A DNA stretch of 64,000 nucleotides from Colwellia sp. 12G3 (GTDB taxonomy: Bacteria; Pseudomonadota; Gammaproteobacteria; Enterobacterales; Alteromonadaceae): assembly GCF_002836775.1 (NCBI RefSeq), contig NZ_PJAQ01000066.1:248001-312000 (forward strand), in the 5' to 3' direction. Below are positions 43,573 to 53,532 of the stretch, piece after piece (within the stretch, counting starts at the first letter, position 1; every line of letters begins with the position of its first letter). The translations under genes were made by a program, and so were the position numbers. The notes beneath the pieces were generated by a model, which had not been told where the DNA came from, ran no database searches, and worked only from the letters and a program-made list of their open reading frames with translations.

Positions 43573-45156
43573 ATGAAACAAATATCTTCAACGGCAGTTA
43601 TTGAGTTAGCACTCGATCTTGCAACGAGCTTAAATAGCAAAGATAGATTTGATCGGTTATTAGATACCGTCAGAAAAACCATTACCTGTGACGCGGTAGC
43701 ATTACTGTCTTTTCATGGGGATGTGCTAAAACCCATTGCCCTGCAAGGATTAAGTAGAGATACCTTAGGACGTCGTTTTTATGTTGAAGAGCACCCACGA
43801 TTTCTAGCACTTTGCCAATCAAAGTCACCGATTCGTTTTGCTGCCGACTCACCATTACCTGATCCCTACGATGGATTATTAATAGATCGTGCTGGCGATT
43901 TACCTGTGCATTCATGCATGGGTTTACCATTGTATTATGATGATAAATTGTTAGGTTTATTAACAATTGATAGCCTAACGCCCCATGACTTTGAAGATAT
44001 TGAGGTACGGACGTTAGAGGTTATTTCAGCCATTGCGGCAGCAACACTCAATACGGCTTTTCTACTGGATCAACTTGAAAGTAGGGCTGATCATTCACAG
44101 CGTGTGGTGGCAGAATTAACAGAAGAGGCGTGGAAGCGTGATGGTGGCGAACTTATTGGTGAAAGCCCTATTATGTCGCAACTGAAACAAGAATTAGACA
44201 TAGTTGCTTCCTCCGATTTTAATATCTTAATCTATGGTGAAACTGGCGTAGGTAAAGAACTTGTTGCCCGAACCTTACATCAAAAGTCAATGCGACATCA
44301 TGGTCCTATGGTTTATGTCAATTGTGCCGCTTTGCCGGAGAATTTGATTGAAAGTGAGCTTTTTGGTCATGTAAAAGGGGCGTTTACGGGTGCTGAAAGA
44401 AATCGTGCTGGTAAGTTTGCATTAGCCGATGGTGGTACCTTATTTCTAGATGAAATAGGCGAGTTACCGCTGGCTGCACAAAGTAAGATTTTAAGAGCGA
44501 TACAGAGTAATGAGATCCAACCGGTTGGCCAAGACAATGTTGAGGAAGTCGACGTTCGTATTGTCGCAGCGACCAATAGAGACTTGAAAGAAGAAGTCGG
44601 TGAAGGGCGTTTTCGTGCTGATTTGTACCACAGATTAAGCGTATACCCTATCCGGGTGCCAAGGTTGTACGAGAGAGTTGGCGATGTGCAGTTGCTCGCG
44701 GGTTATTTTGTTGAACAAACTCGACGTAAGCTCGGCATAACTCAGTTAAAAATTACCGAGCAAGCAGTTGCTCATTTAACGCAATACAACTGGCCAGGTA
44801 ATGTCCGTGAATTAGAACATGTTGTTAGCCGAGCAACTTTAAAAGCACGAGCCCGTCAACGTGGTAAAGCGATAATCTCTATCGATAAAGTTGATTGTGG
44901 TTCACTTAACGCGATTGGCGTCGAACTACCGATAGAGCTCATAGCCGTAAACGGCTTATTATCAACACCTGAACAGCATACTAACTTTCATTTAAAAGAA
45001 GAAACCGAGAACTTTCAAAAACAATTAATTAGCCGAATACTTAAAGAAGAAGAAGGTAACTGGGCGGCAGCGGCACGACGACTATCGACCGATAGAGCTA
45101 ATTTAAATCGTATTGCTAAACGCTTGAATATTAAAGTAGTTAAGTCAGTTATTTAA
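43573..45156 (+). CDS. norR: NorR, nitric-oxide-sensing sigma-54 activator
   Basis: The 527-residue protein has an N-terminal GAF domain (residues about 1-170), where NO binds a non-haem iron in E. coli NorR. An AAA+ domain follows, with Walker A GETGVGKE, the sigma-54 contact loop GAFTGAE and Walker B GGTLFLDEIGEL. At the C-terminus is a Fis-type helix-turn-helix (GNWAAAARRLSTDRANLNRI). It is divergent from the operon that ends in hmp, with the NorR sites and a sigma-54 promoter in the 278-bp gap. It should switch that operon on in response to NO. Confidence 0.95.
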   Translation: MKQISSTAVIELALDLATSLNSKDRFDRLLDTVRKTITCDAVALLSFHGDVLKPIALQGLSRDTLGRRFYVEEHPRFLALCQSKSPIRFAADSPLPDPYDGLLIDRAGDLPVHSCMGLPLYYDDKLLGLLTIDSLTPHDFEDIEVRTLEVISAIAAATLNTAFLLDQLESRADHSQRVVAELTEEAWKRDGGELIGESPIMSQLKQELDIVASSDFNILIYGETGVGKELVARTLHQKSMRHHGPMVYVNCAALPENLIESELFGHVKGAFTGAERNRAGKFALADGGTLFLDEIGELPLAAQSKILRAIQSNEIQPVGQDNVEEVDVRIVAATNRDLKEEVGEGRFRADLYHRLSVYPIRVPRLYERVGDVQLLAGYFVEQTRRKLGITQLKITEQAVAHLTQYNWPGNVRELEHVVSRATLKARARQRGKAIISIDKVDCGSLNAIGVELPIELIAVNGLLSTPEQHTNFHLKEETENFQKQLISRILKEEEGNWAAAARRLSTDRANLNRIAKRLNIKVVKSVI

Positions 45157-45188
45157 TTTATTGAGGAAACAGGATATAAGGCAGGAAG

Positions 45189-45224
45189 TACGAGAAATTA
45201 GTTAAGCTAACTAATTCGCTCGTA
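45189..45224. terminator. Hairpin between convergent norR and M20 hydrolase genes
   Basis: TACGAG, then ATTAGTTA, pair with TAACTAAT and CTCGTA, giving an interrupted 14-bp stem with a 3-nt loop. It probably ends transcription from both sides. Confidence 0.6.
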
Positions 45225-45257
45225 TTATAAAGCGTCCATAAATAGTTAAGTGACTGC

Positions 45258-46586
45258 TTATTTAGCCAAAATAGTTAACACTGCGCTATTCATCGCCTGT
45301 GTTGCGGTAGCAATAACTTTTCTCGCATCCGGTGCCCAAAATGGACTGTGTAATGACGGTAAACCTTCGCCAGTTTCTTTGGCTGATTGCCACTTATCAA
45401 AAGGCACACCACCTACCCAAAATATCATGCTTTTGATGCTGTTATCCGCTTTGTAATAGCGACCAAAGTCTTCTCCGGCCATGACCGCAGGTACTTCAAT
45501 AACGCGCTCTTTACCTAGTTCTACAGTAAAGAGCTGTGCCATCTTTTTAGTGAACTCAGGTTCATTATAGGTTGCCGGTGTATATTCATCCTTAACGATA
45601 ACTTCAGGCAGTAGTTTTTCAGGTAAACCCATGGCGATGCCTTCACCTTTGGCTATTCTAGCAATACCATCAAGCAAGGTTTGACGCGTTTCATCTGAAT
45701 AGCTACGAACGGTTAACAGCAATAATGCCTGATCAGAAATGATATTGTGCTTAGTACCAGATTGAAAGCTGCCGACGGTGACTACCGCAGGATCTTGAGG
45801 ATCTAATTCGCGACTAACCAAGGTTTGTAAAGCGCCAACAATGCGTGCGCCTAATACAATCGGGTCTTTAGTTGCATGTGGGTAGGCACCATGACCACCA
45901 ACCCCTTTAACAAGGATATTGACACTATCGACATTAGCAAAGGTAAAACCCGGAGTATAACCAATAACACCTGCTTTTAAGCTGGCTGAATTATGAAAAG
46001 CTAAGGCATAGTCAGGTTTTGGGAAACGCTTATATAAGCCGTCGGCAATCATGTCTTTTGCACCACGACCACGCTCTTCCGCAGGTTGTAAGATCATCAC
46101 TAAAGTACCAGACCAATTCTCTTTATTTTCACTGAGCAACTTTGCCGTACCAATCCAACTTGTCATATGAGTATCATGTGCGCAGGCATGCATTACGTGA
46201 GCTTGTAAGCCTTCTTCAGTGGTAGTAATAACCTTGGACGCAAAGGCTAAACCTGTTTGCTCTTTCACTGGTAGGGCATCCATATCAGCACGAATTAATA
46301 CCGTAGGACCTTGACCATTTTTTAATACTGCAACAACACCCGTACCACCGACTTGTTCAGTGACCTCAAAGCCTAATGCGCGCGCCGTTTTAGCTAATTT
46401 CTTTGCGGTATTAAATTCCACACTAGAAAGCTCTGGGCTTTGGTGTAAATCCATATATAGCGTCATTAATTCAGGCATGACAGCGTTGACTAACTTTGCA
46501 TTATTGCTACTAGCACTAGTTGTGGCATAGGATAATGAGCTGCTAGCAAGGCATAAAACAGAGGTTATAAATGCTATATATTTCAT
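45258..46586 (-). CDS. Exported M20-family amidohydrolase
   Basis: The 442-residue protein has a signal peptide (about residues 1-21, SYA junction). It is a full M20D amidohydrolase of the hippurate hydrolase/IAA-amino-acid hydrolase kind: MHACAHDTHMTSWIG holds the metal Cys/His cluster, LQPAEERGRGA the Glu pair, GAYPHATKDPI a dimer-domain His, and MAGEDFGRYY the late metal region. It should hydrolyse an N-acyl amino acid or similar amide in the periplasm. It stands directly downstream of the S10 operon, where rplN would normally be found. Confidence 0.88.
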   Translation of the reverse strand: MKYIAFITSVLCLASSSLSYATTSASSNNAKLVNAVMPELMTLYMDLHQSPELSSVEFNTAKKLAKTARALGFEVTEQVGGTGVVAVLKNGQGPTVLIRADMDALPVKEQTGLAFASKVITTTEEGLQAHVMHACAHDTHMTSWIGTAKLLSENKENWSGTLVMILQPAEERGRGAKDMIADGLYKRFPKPDYALAFHNSASLKAGVIGYTPGFTFANVDSVNILVKGVGGHGAYPHATKDPIVLGARIVGALQTLVSRELDPQDPAVVTVGSFQSGTKHNIISDQALLLLTVRSYSDETRQTLLDGIARIAKGEGIAMGLPEKLLPEVIVKDEYTPATYNEPEFTKKMAQLFTVELGKERVIEVPAVMAGEDFGRYYKADNSIKSMIFWVGGVPFDKWQSAKETGEGLPSLHSPFWAPDARKVIATATQAMNSAVLTILAK

Positions 46587-46697
46587 TGTATTACTCAGTG
46601 AACGATTAAAAATCCATCTTAGCTTAATGCACTAAACTGTTCAAATGAGTTCGGGCAATTAATGTTGTAGTCCTTGAAAGTGTTTTACTCAAGACAT

Positions 46698-46735
46698 AAA
46701 AAAAGACCTTAACAAATAAATGTTAAGGTCTTTTT
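46698..46735 (-). terminator. Distal copy of the rpsQ terminator
   Basis: GACCTTAAC and GTTAAGGTC form a 9-bp stem with an 8-nt loop and A/T-rich flanks. It is identical to the copy at 46862-46899, 164 bp nearer to rpsQ. Confidence 0.85.
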
Positions 46736-46841
46736 ACTAACTATTTAAAGTTTAATTATAAAAATTAAGCTTTAGTAATCACGTCAACTAATTTCCACGT
46801 GTCTTTTCTTTTAACAAGGAACAGCAGACTTAGAAATTGGC
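46698..46841 (-). repeat. Duplicated 3' tail of rpsQ with its terminator
   Basis: The block 46698-46797 matches 46862-46961 with a single mismatch over 100 bp, at an offset of 164. It carries the last 13 codons of rpsQ ([10 protein letters not shown] and stop), the spacer and the terminator. A second 16-bp match follows (46826-46841 with 46968-46983), but between the two matches the outer copy has 28 bases where rpsQ has six. The outer copy is a dead fragment of an S17 gene, diverged just upstream of the tail. Confidence 0.9.
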
Positions 46842-46861
46842 CTATTACTAAATTAAGAACA

Positions 46862-46899
46862 AAAAAAAGACCTTAACAAATAAATGTTAAGGTCTTTTT
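46862..46899 (-). terminator. Proximal terminator of the S10 operon
   Basis: The GACCTTAAC/GTTAAGGTC stem with a T-rich end on the minus strand lies 30-67 bp after the rpsQ stop. It ends the S10 operon. Confidence 0.9.
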
Positions 46900-46928
46900 A
46901 CTAACTATTTAAAGTTTAATTATAAAAA

Positions 46929-47180
46929 TTAAGCTTTAGTAATTACGTCAACTAATTTCCAGTTTTTAGACTTAGAAATTGGCGCAACTTCAGTAATAGT
47001 TACTAAGTCACCTTCGTTACATACGTTAGTTTCATCATGTGCTTTCAACTTAGTTGAACGCGTCATGTATTTACCGTACATAGGGTGCTTAACACGACGT
47101 TCAATCAAAACAACGATAGACTTATCCATTTTGTTACTGATTACGACGCCTTGTAGTGTGCGGATTTTAGTTTCGCTCAT
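46929..47180 (-). CDS. rpsQ: Ribosomal protein S17
   Basis: The 83-residue protein has the S17 features [34 protein letters not shown] and the C-terminal [14 protein letters not shown]. It binds 16S rRNA in the small subunit. It is the last gene of the S10 operon and overlaps the rpmC stop by one base. Its 3' end and terminator are duplicated downstream (46698-46841). In related bacteria rplN of the spc operon follows; here it does not. Confidence 0.97.
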   Translation of the reverse strand: MSETKIRTLQGVVISNKMDKSIVVLIERRVKHPMYGKYMTRSTKLKAHDETNVCNEGDLVTITEVAPISKSKNWKLVDVITKA

Positions 47181-47371
47181 TACTTACCTGCCTTTTCAGT
47201 GATGATAGTCTTAACACGTGCGATATTGCGACGTACGATTCTTAGCAAATGAGTTTGTGCTAATTGACCAGTACTTGCTTGCATGCGGTAGTTAAACTGC
47301 TCGCGAAGAAGTTCTAGTAATTCAGCGTTAAGCTCTTCAATGCTTTTTGCTTTAAGTTCACTAACTTTCAT
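47180..47371 (-). CDS. rpmC: Ribosomal protein L29
   Basis: The 63-residue protein ([20 protein letters not shown] start, [15 protein letters not shown], then RRNIARVKT) is a typical two-helix L29 of the large subunit exit-tunnel region. The start and stop codons touch those of rplP and rpsQ, so translation is coupled. Confidence 0.97.
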   Translation of the reverse strand: MKVSELKAKSIEELNAELLELLREQFNYRMQASTGQLAQTHLLRIVRRNIARVKTIITEKAGK

Positions 47372-47784
47372 TACAATGCCGTCCTAGTTACGAAGGAAGT
47401 TTTGAATGGAAGCTTAGAGGCAGCTAAAGCAAAAGCTTCACGTGCTACTTCTTCAGAAACACCTTCCATTTCATAAAGAACACGACCAGGAAGAATTTGG
47501 CAAACCCAATATTCTACTGAACCCTTACCTTTACCCATACGAACCTCAAGAGGTTTTTTAGTAATTGGCTTATCAGGGAATACGCGTATCCAGATTTTAC
47601 CTTGACGTTTCACATGACGAGTCATGGCACGACGAGCGGCTTCAATTTGGCGAGCAGTCATACGACCACGTTCCATTGATTTCAAACCGAAAGTACCGAA
47701 GCTAACTGAACTACCTACGTGAGCAAGACCACGGTTGCGCAGTTTAAATTGCTTGCGGAATTTAGTACGTTTTGGTTGTAACAT
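47371..47784 (-). CDS. rplP: Ribosomal protein L16
   Basis: The 137-residue protein carries [49 protein letters not shown] and [13 protein letters not shown], all diagnostic of L16. L16 is needed for the A-site and peptidyl-transferase region of 23S rRNA. It lies 11 bp after rpsC in the S10 operon. Confidence 0.98.
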   Translation of the reverse strand: MLQPKRTKFRKQFKLRNRGLAHVGSSVSFGTFGLKSMERGRMTARQIEAARRAMTRHVKRQGKIWIRVFPDKPITKKPLEVRMGKGKGSVEYWVCQILPGRVLYEMEGVSEEVAREAFALAASKLPFKTSFVTRTAL

Positions 47785-47795
47785 TACTGATTCCT

Positions 47796-48491
47796 CTACT
47801 TAGGCTTGCGATTGGTTTTTCTTTTAGGCTTAGCCGCTGGTTCTTCTGCCTTAAGTGGCATCTTCCCAATTACTTCACCTTTGAAAATCCAAACTTTGAT
47901 ACCAATAACACCGTAAGTAGTGTTACCACGCGCAATTGCGTAGTCAATATCAGCACGTAATGTATGTAAAGGTACACGACCTTCACGATACCATTCTGCA
48001 CGTGCGATATCAGCGCCGCCTAAACGACCACTAACCTGTACTTTGATGCCTTTGGCGCCTAAACGCATTGCATTTTGAACTGCACGCTTCATAGCGCGAC
48101 GGAACATAACACGACGTTCTAATTGACTAGCAATGCTGTCTGCAACTAGCTGCGCATCCATTTCTGGCTTACGTACTTCAGCTATGTTGATTTGAGCAGG
48201 AACACCAGCAATTTTAGAAACGGCTAAACGTAGTTTCTCAACATCTTCGCCTTTCTTACCGATAACAACACCTGGACGAGCCGTGTGAATTGTTACGCGG
48301 ATAGATTTAGCTGGACGTTCGATTACCACTTTTGAAAGTGATGCACGTTTTAGCTTTTCTTTTAAAAATTCGCGAACCTTATGGTCGCCGTCTAAGTTGC
48401 TAGCAAAATCTTTATTGCTTGCAAACCAAGTAGACGCGAAAGGTTTCGTGATACCTAAGCGAATACCGTTAGGATGAACTTTTTGACCCAT
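47796..48491 (-). CDS. rpsC: Ribosomal protein S3
   Basis: The 231-residue protein starts [20 protein letters not shown] and has the KH domain with [14 protein letters not shown]. Its C-terminal domain has [17 protein letters not shown] and a basic tail ([13 protein letters not shown]). S3 lines the mRNA entry channel of the 30S subunit. It follows rplV by 12 bp. Confidence 0.98.
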   Translation of the reverse strand: MGQKVHPNGIRLGITKPFASTWFASNKDFASNLDGDHKVREFLKEKLKRASLSKVVIERPAKSIRVTIHTARPGVVIGKKGEDVEKLRLAVSKIAGVPAQINIAEVRKPEMDAQLVADSIASQLERRVMFRRAMKRAVQNAMRLGAKGIKVQVSGRLGGADIARAEWYREGRVPLHTLRADIDYAIARGNTTYGVIGIKVWIFKGEVIGKMPLKAEEPAAKPKRKTNRKPK

Positions 48492-48503
48492 ACTAATATA
48501 CTC

Positions 48504-48836
48504 CTAAGAATCAGACACGATCACAGTGATGTGACTAGTGCGCTTGATGATGCGATCGGCTCGGCCTTTCGCACGTGGCATAATACGTTTCATTGTTGGA
48601 CCATCGTCAATCAAAATTGTTTTAACGAATAATTCATCAATATCTGCACCTTCGTTATGCTCGGCATTCGCGATAGCAGAGTTAAGTACTTTTTTAACTA
48701 ATTCAGCAGCTTTCTTGTTGCTAAAAGTTAGGATTTCAAGTGCTTTCTCTACGTTAACGCCACGGATTTGATCCGCAACTAAACGCGCTTTCTGAGCAGA
48801 ACCGCGGGCAAATTTATGTATAGCAATAGCTTGCAT
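48504..48836 (-). CDS. rplV: Ribosomal protein L22
   Basis: The 110-residue protein has [32 protein letters not shown] and the beta-hairpin end [19 protein letters not shown], typical of L22, whose hairpin lines the exit tunnel. It lies 11 bp after rpsS. Confidence 0.98.
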   Translation of the reverse strand: MQAIAIHKFARGSAQKARLVADQIRGVNVEKALEILTFSNKKAAELVKKVLNSAIANAEHNEGADIDELFVKTILIDDGPTMKRIMPRAKGRADRIIKRTSHITVIVSDS

Positions 48837-48847
48837 TGTAACTTCCC

Positions 48848-49123
48848 CTATTTCTTCGCTTTCTTATCAGCGACATGACCGCGATAAGTACGAGTTGGTG
48901 CAAATTCTCCTAATTTGTGACCGATCATTTCTTCGGTAACAAATACAGGAACGTGTTGACGGCCATTATGGACAGCGATGGTCAATCCGATCATTGTAGG
49001 AATGATCATTGAACGACGGGACCAAGTTTTAATTGGCTTTTTATTCCCGCTTTCCACCGCTTTCTCTACCTTCGTCAACAAGTGTAGGTCAATAAATGGA
49101 CCTTTCTTGAGGGAACGTGGCAT
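48848..49123 (-). CDS. rpsS: Ribosomal protein S19
   Basis: The 91-residue protein opens [16 protein letters not shown] and has [20 protein letters not shown] and [19 protein letters not shown], as in all S19 proteins of the 30S head. It is separated from rplB by 82 bp, the longest gap in the operon. Confidence 0.98.
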   Translation of the reverse strand: MPRSLKKGPFIDLHLLTKVEKAVESGNKKPIKTWSRRSMIIPTMIGLTIAVHNGRQHVPVFVTEEMIGHKLGEFAPTRTYRGHVADKKAKK

Positions 49124-49205
49124 GGTGAATCCTTATATATTCAATTCATCATGTGAACTTAGCAAGCTAAGTTCAGCAATCAGAATATTAATTAAATGTA
49201 CTAAA

Positions 49206-50030
49206 TTACTTAGTACGACGACGTACGATAAATTTATCAGTACGCTTGTTCGAACGAGTCTTGTAACCCTTAGTTGGTACGCCCCAAGGGGATACCGGGT
49301 GACGACCGCCAGATGTCTTACCTTCACCACCACCGTGTGGGTGATCAACTGGGTTCATGGCAACACCACGAACAGTTGGGCGAACACCGCGCCATCTTGA
49401 AGCACCAGCTTTACCCAGAGAGCGAAGCATGTGTTCAGAATTGCCGATTTCACCTAAAGTTGCACGACAATCTGTTTCAACTTTACGCATTTCGCCAGAG
49501 CGAAGACGTAAAGTAACGTAAGCACCGTCTTTCGCAACTAATTGTGCGTAAGTACCGGCTGCACGTGCTATTTGAGCACCTTTGCCAGGCTTAAGTTCGA
49601 TTGCGTGAATAACACTACCTAATGGTATGTTACGTAGTGGCATTGTATTACCAGCTTTGATCGGAGCACCTACACCAGACAGGACACTATCACCTGCTGA
49701 TAAGCCTTTAGGGGCTAAGATGTAACGACGTTCACCATCGGCATACAATACTAACGCGATGTTAGCACTACGATTTGGATCATATTCTAAACGTTCAACT
49801 TTGGCTGGAATGCCATCTTTAAGACGTTTGAAATCGATAATACGATAATGTTGCTTATGACCACCACCAATGTGACGAACCGTAATGCGACCATTATTGT
49901 TACGACCACCAGACTTAGACTTAGTGTCTAATAGTGGTGCATAAGGCTTACCTGTATGAAGTTCTTTGTTTACCACTTTAACTAGGTGACGACGACCCGG
50001 AGAAGTAGGTTTACATTTTACTATAGCCAT
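49206..50030 (-). CDS. rplB: Ribosomal protein L2
   Basis: The 274-residue protein has [39 protein letters not shown] and the C-terminal [18 protein letters not shown] with the conserved His near the peptidyl-transferase centre. It follows rplW by 12 bp in the S10 operon. Confidence 0.98.
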   Translation of the reverse strand: MAIVKCKPTSPGRRHLVKVVNKELHTGKPYAPLLDTKSKSGGRNNNGRITVRHIGGGHKQHYRIIDFKRLKDGIPAKVERLEYDPNRSANIALVLYADGERRYILAPKGLSAGDSVLSGVGAPIKAGNTMPLRNIPLGSVIHAIELKPGKGAQIARAAGTYAQLVAKDGAYVTLRLRSGEMRKVETDCRATLGEIGNSEHMLRSLGKAGASRWRGVRPTVRGVAMNPVDHPHGGGEGKTSGGRHPVSPWGVPTKGYKTRSNKRTDKFIVRRRTK

Positions 50031-50042
50031 TTTAGCTGCTCC

Positions 50043-50345
50043 TTATGATTCCGCGCCAACGAAGTCGATTTCACTACCTTCGCTAAGAGTAACATATGCT
50101 TTTTTCCAATCGTTACGACGACCAGTACGAGCACCTGTACGTTTCTCTTTACCTTTAACATTTAAAGTACGAACACCGTCTACTGAAACTTCGAAAAGTT
50201 TCTCAACAGCCGCTTTAATTTCGGCTTTAGTCGCATCAGTTACTACTTTGAAAACAACAGTGTTGTTTGCTTCAGCAGCAGTAGTTGCTTTTTCAGAAAT
50301 ATTTGGTGCTAAAAGCACTTTCAACAAACGTTCTTCGTTTATCAT
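50043..50345 (-). CDS. rplW: Ribosomal protein L23
   Basis: The 100-residue protein starts [20 protein letters not shown] and has [21 protein letters not shown] and [21 protein letters not shown]23 is the docking site of trigger factor and SRP at the tunnel exit. Its ATG overlaps the rplD stop by four bases (translational coupling). Confidence 0.98.
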   Translation of the reverse strand: MINEERLLKVLLAPNISEKATTAAEANNTVVFKVVTDATKAEIKAAVEKLFEVSVDGVRTLNVKGKEKRTGARTGRRNDWKKAYVTLSEGSEIDFVGAES

Positions 50346-50947
50346 GCTAAAATCCCCTCAATTTCTTTAATCGCATCAGCAGTGATTAAAACTTTTTCGA
50401 AACCTACTAAGCTTACAGGGTCAATTGCTGCAACATCACGAACGTCAACTTTATACAAGTTACGTGCAGATAAGAACAAGTTCTCATCAACTTCTTTCGT
50501 TACAATCAATACGTCTTTAAGCTCTAAACCTTTTAACTTAGCAACTAAGTCTTTAGTTTTAGGCGTTTCAACCGAAAAATCGTTAACTACTACTAAACGT
50601 TCTTGACGAACTAATTCAGATAGGATGCTAGCGATAGCACCACGATACATTTTACGGTTAACTTTTTGGCTGTGATCTTGAGGTTTAGCGGCAAATGTAA
50701 CACCACCTGAACGCCAAATTGGACCACGAGTAGTACCAGCACGTGCACGGCCAGTACCTTTTTGGCGCCATGGTTTTGCACCACCGCCACTAACTTCTGA
50801 GCGAGTTTTCTGAGCACGAGTACCTTGACGAGCACCAGCTGCATATGCAACTACTACCTGATGTACTAACGCTTCGTTAAACTCACGTCCAAAAGTTGCT
50901 TCAGATACTTCAAGAGTACCTGTTGCGTCTTTTAATGATAATTCCAT
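50342..50947 (-). CDS. rplD: Ribosomal protein L4
   Basis: The protein of about 201 residues starts [16 protein letters not shown]; an ATG one codon earlier is also possible. It contains [40 protein letters not shown] and [20 protein letters not shown]. In E. coli, L4 also represses its own operon by binding the S10 leader RNA. A matching hairpin is present upstream of rpsJ (51965-51996). Confidence 0.98.
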   Translation of the reverse strand: MELSLKDATGTLEVSEATFGREFNEALVHQVVVAYAAGARQGTRAQKTRSEVSGGGAKPWRQKGTGRARAGTTRGPIWRSGGVTFAAKPQDHSQKVNRKMYRGAIASILSELVRQERLVVVNDFSVETPKTKDLVAKLKGLELKDVLIVTKEVDENLFLSARNLYKVDVRDVAAIDPVSLVGFEKVLITADAIKEIEGILA

Positions 50948-50963
50948 CATAAAATCTCCTGGA

Positions 50964-51602
50964 CTAAGCTTTAACAGCTGGTTTAATGATTACGTTGCCA
51001 TTGATAGCACCCGGAACTGCGCCTTTAATAAGCAGCAAGTTACGTTCAGCATCAACGCGAACCAATTCAAGGTTTTGTGTAGTACAACGCACAGCACCCA
51101 TGTGACCAGACATTTTCTTGCCTTTAAATACACGACCTGGTGTTTGACATTGACCTAACGAACCGTTAGATCTATGTGATAACGAAACACCATGCGTTGC
51201 ATGTTGCATGCTAAAGTTCCAGCGTTTAATACCGCCTTGGAAGCCTTTACCTTTCGATGTACCAGTAACGTCTACTAATTTAGTGTCATTGAATAATGAA
51301 ACAGTGATTTCACTGCCAGCTTCGATGTCACTACCTTCATTTTCGTTTAAACGGAATTCCCACAAGCCGCGGCCTGCTTCGATACCTGCTTTCGCGAAAT
51401 GTCCAGCAGCTGGTTTAGTTACACGGCTTGCTTTACGCTTGCCCGTAGTAACTTGTAGCGCTGAATAACCATCGTTGTCTACTGTTTTAACTTGAGCAAC
51501 ACGGTTTGCTTCAACTTCAATAACAGTAACAGGGGTAGAAACACCATCTTCTGTGAAGACACGAGTCATACCCACTTTACGTCCAACTAGACCTATAGTC
51601 AT
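50964..51602 (-). CDS. rplC: Ribosomal protein L3
   Basis: The 212-residue protein starts at ATG 51602 with AAGGGGAG seven bases upstream, giving [20 protein letters not shown]. Longer frames upstream overlap rpsJ and are not used. It has [20 protein letters not shown] and [20 protein letters not shown] with the glutamine site that PrmB methylates in E. coli. It follows rpsJ by 13 bp. Confidence 0.97.
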   Translation of the reverse strand: MTIGLVGRKVGMTRVFTEDGVSTPVTVIEVEANRVAQVKTVDNDGYSALQVTTGKRKASRVTKPAAGHFAKAGIEAGRGLWEFRLNENEGSDIEAGSEITVSLFNDTKLVDVTGTSKGKGFQGGIKRWNFSMQHATHGVSLSHRSNGSLGQCQTPGRVFKGKKMSGHMGAVRCTTQNLELVRVDAERNLLLIKGAVPGAINGNVIIKPAVKA

Positions 51603-51615
51603 GTTAAAACTCCCC

Positions 51616-51999
<384 letters not shown>

Positions 52000-52141
52000 T
52001 TAACTAATAAACATTCAACTCAAAATTAGAGCTGCTGTGAAATAAACAAAAATAATATTCTTATTTATTTAGTGCTATAAGCGATTACCTTTAGTAAAAG
52101 TCTTAAGCAAACACACTCAATTCGGCTGAATGCGAGCGCGT

Positions 52142-52169
52142 ATTATACAAGAAACCTTTTTATGTGCAA
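52142..52169 (-). promoter_or_regulatory. Sigma-70 promoter of the S10 operon
   Basis: TTGCAC (52169-52164), a 16-bp spacer and a perfect TATAAT (52147-52142) form a strong promoter on the minus strand. It gives a leader of about 210 nt before rpsJ. Confidence 0.85.
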
Positions 52170-52834
52170 GCTTTCTTGTCGCTTATTGTAGATTAAGTCA
52201 TTTATAGCAGGCTAAAGGTAGTTTCTACTTAGAAGGATATAGCTGCACGGACATAATACCTCTACTTTAACTGCGTCAACTAAGTGATATTACTCAAACA
52301 CGCTTAAGATGCATCTTGATTACGGTAATGTATTCATTAGTCTGCTGATGAGAGCATTAATCCGATTGGTATAGATGGTAATTATGGATTTTTCATTATT
52401 ACTTTATAGAATGAGGTTTGATCTATTTCATTTACCTAGGCTGTGTGGTGTTACGATTTGGCGAGTTATCTTAATAAAGCCAATTTAGTCGATAACACAA
52501 TATTTCTAGCGGTTTGTTCACCAAACAATATGAGATTGGCGATTTTATTAAAAAATCTGGCTCGATTAAAATTATCAACTAATAACTTTGCAACAGTATG
52601 ATAGTCACTTTCTTTTAAAACTTCATGCCCATTCTATTTTAAGCCCATCGAAGAAGTGTTTGAGCAACATCACTTAATCGTTGTTGTGATTTATAATGGC
52701 GCTACATGGATGGTGTTATTAGAGAATAGATGAGCATATTCTCCTGAATGATAATGATTTCATCATAGCGCCTTAAATTTAAATAGCTCAATCACTCAGA
52801 AATAGGCATCTTGATTAGTAAAGGGGATCTTCGT
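52170..52834. other. Intergenic region between the S10 operon and dgkA
   Basis: No gene is seen. It contains the dispersed hairpin repeat at 52698-52751 and AT-rich sequence that must hold the dgkA promoter. The word AATCCGATTGGTATAG near 52359 looks like another lineage repeat, but I see no second copy in this window. Confidence 0.45.
52698..52751 (+). repeat. Second copy of the covarying hairpin repeat
   Basis: The 54-nt block matches 500-553 with about seven differences. Its stem reads GAGAATA/TATTCTC (52722-52728 with 52737-52743) where the first copy has GAGAATG/CATTCTC. The end pair has changed from G-C to A-T on both sides, so base pairing is kept. Confidence 0.75.
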
Positions 52835-53251
52835 ATGGACAAAAATAATTTTGAACAATCAGGGGGAAATGCTAAGCCTAACGGTTCAGGCTTTACTCGC
52901 ATAGTAAAAGCAACTCGCTGCTCTTTTTTAGGATTAAAAGCGGCATATAAATATGAATCAGCATTTAGACAAGAGTTATACCTATGTCTTTGTTTATTTC
53001 CACTGAGCTTATATATTGCTAAGGGTGGAATGCAGTTAGCACTATTAATAGGGGCGTTAATATTATTACTGTTAGTCGAAGTGATAAACTCAGGAATAGA
53101 AGCCGTGGTAGATCGTATTGGACTAGAGCATCATGAATTATCTGGTCGGGCAAAAGATTTAGGCTCTGCGGCTGTATTTTTAGCTATTTGTTTTTGTGTG
53201 ATTACTTGGGCTGGTATTCTCTTTGATAACTACGTGAGCACTTCATATTAG
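52835..53251 (+). CDS. dgkA: Diacylglycerol kinase
   Basis: The 138-residue protein starts at the ATG at 52835, eight bases after GGGGA, and not at 52811. It has the DgkA core: GFTRIVKATRCSFLGLKAAY, ESAFRQE, three membrane helices and the catalytic EVINSGIEAVVDR, then LSGRAKDLGSAAV. DgkA phosphorylates diacylglycerol in the inner membrane, recycling it from osmoregulated glucan or LPS modification. The N-terminal tail is about 20 residues longer than that of E. coli DgkA. Confidence 0.93.
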   Translation: MDKNNFEQSGGNAKPNGSGFTRIVKATRCSFLGLKAAYKYESAFRQELYLCLCLFPLSLYIAKGGMQLALLIGALILLLLVEVINSGIEAVVDRIGLEHHELSGRAKDLGSAAVFLAICFCVITWAGILFDNYVSTSY

Positions 53252-53532
53252 GGCGTCTTTTTAATACATTTTATTCGTTACCTTTTTTCTACCTATATAT
53301 AGGTACAACTATATAGGGACAACTATATAAGTAGAACATCATAAAGGAGCTATTTTTAACGTAAATTAGTGACTATTAAATATTACTATTTAGTAAAATA
53401 TTTATCAATTTTCTATGGATTTGCTTTTGTTAATGTTATACTCGCGCGCAAATTTTCAACAATTCTGCTTTTATTCTTTCTTATATATAGAAGATAAAGT
53501 GGGATAGACCTTAAACTAAGTAGAGTACTAGA

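Noticed and set aside
48978-49516. Long plus-strand frames antisense to rpsS and rplB (and similar ones at 50382 and 51208).
   Set aside because: They lie opposite highly conserved ribosomal protein genes and show no family motifs, so they are shadows of biased codon use.
53436-53442. TATACT upstream of the EF-G2 gene as a -10 element.
   Set aside because: No acceptable -35 box stands at 16-18 bp, so the promoter is not called.
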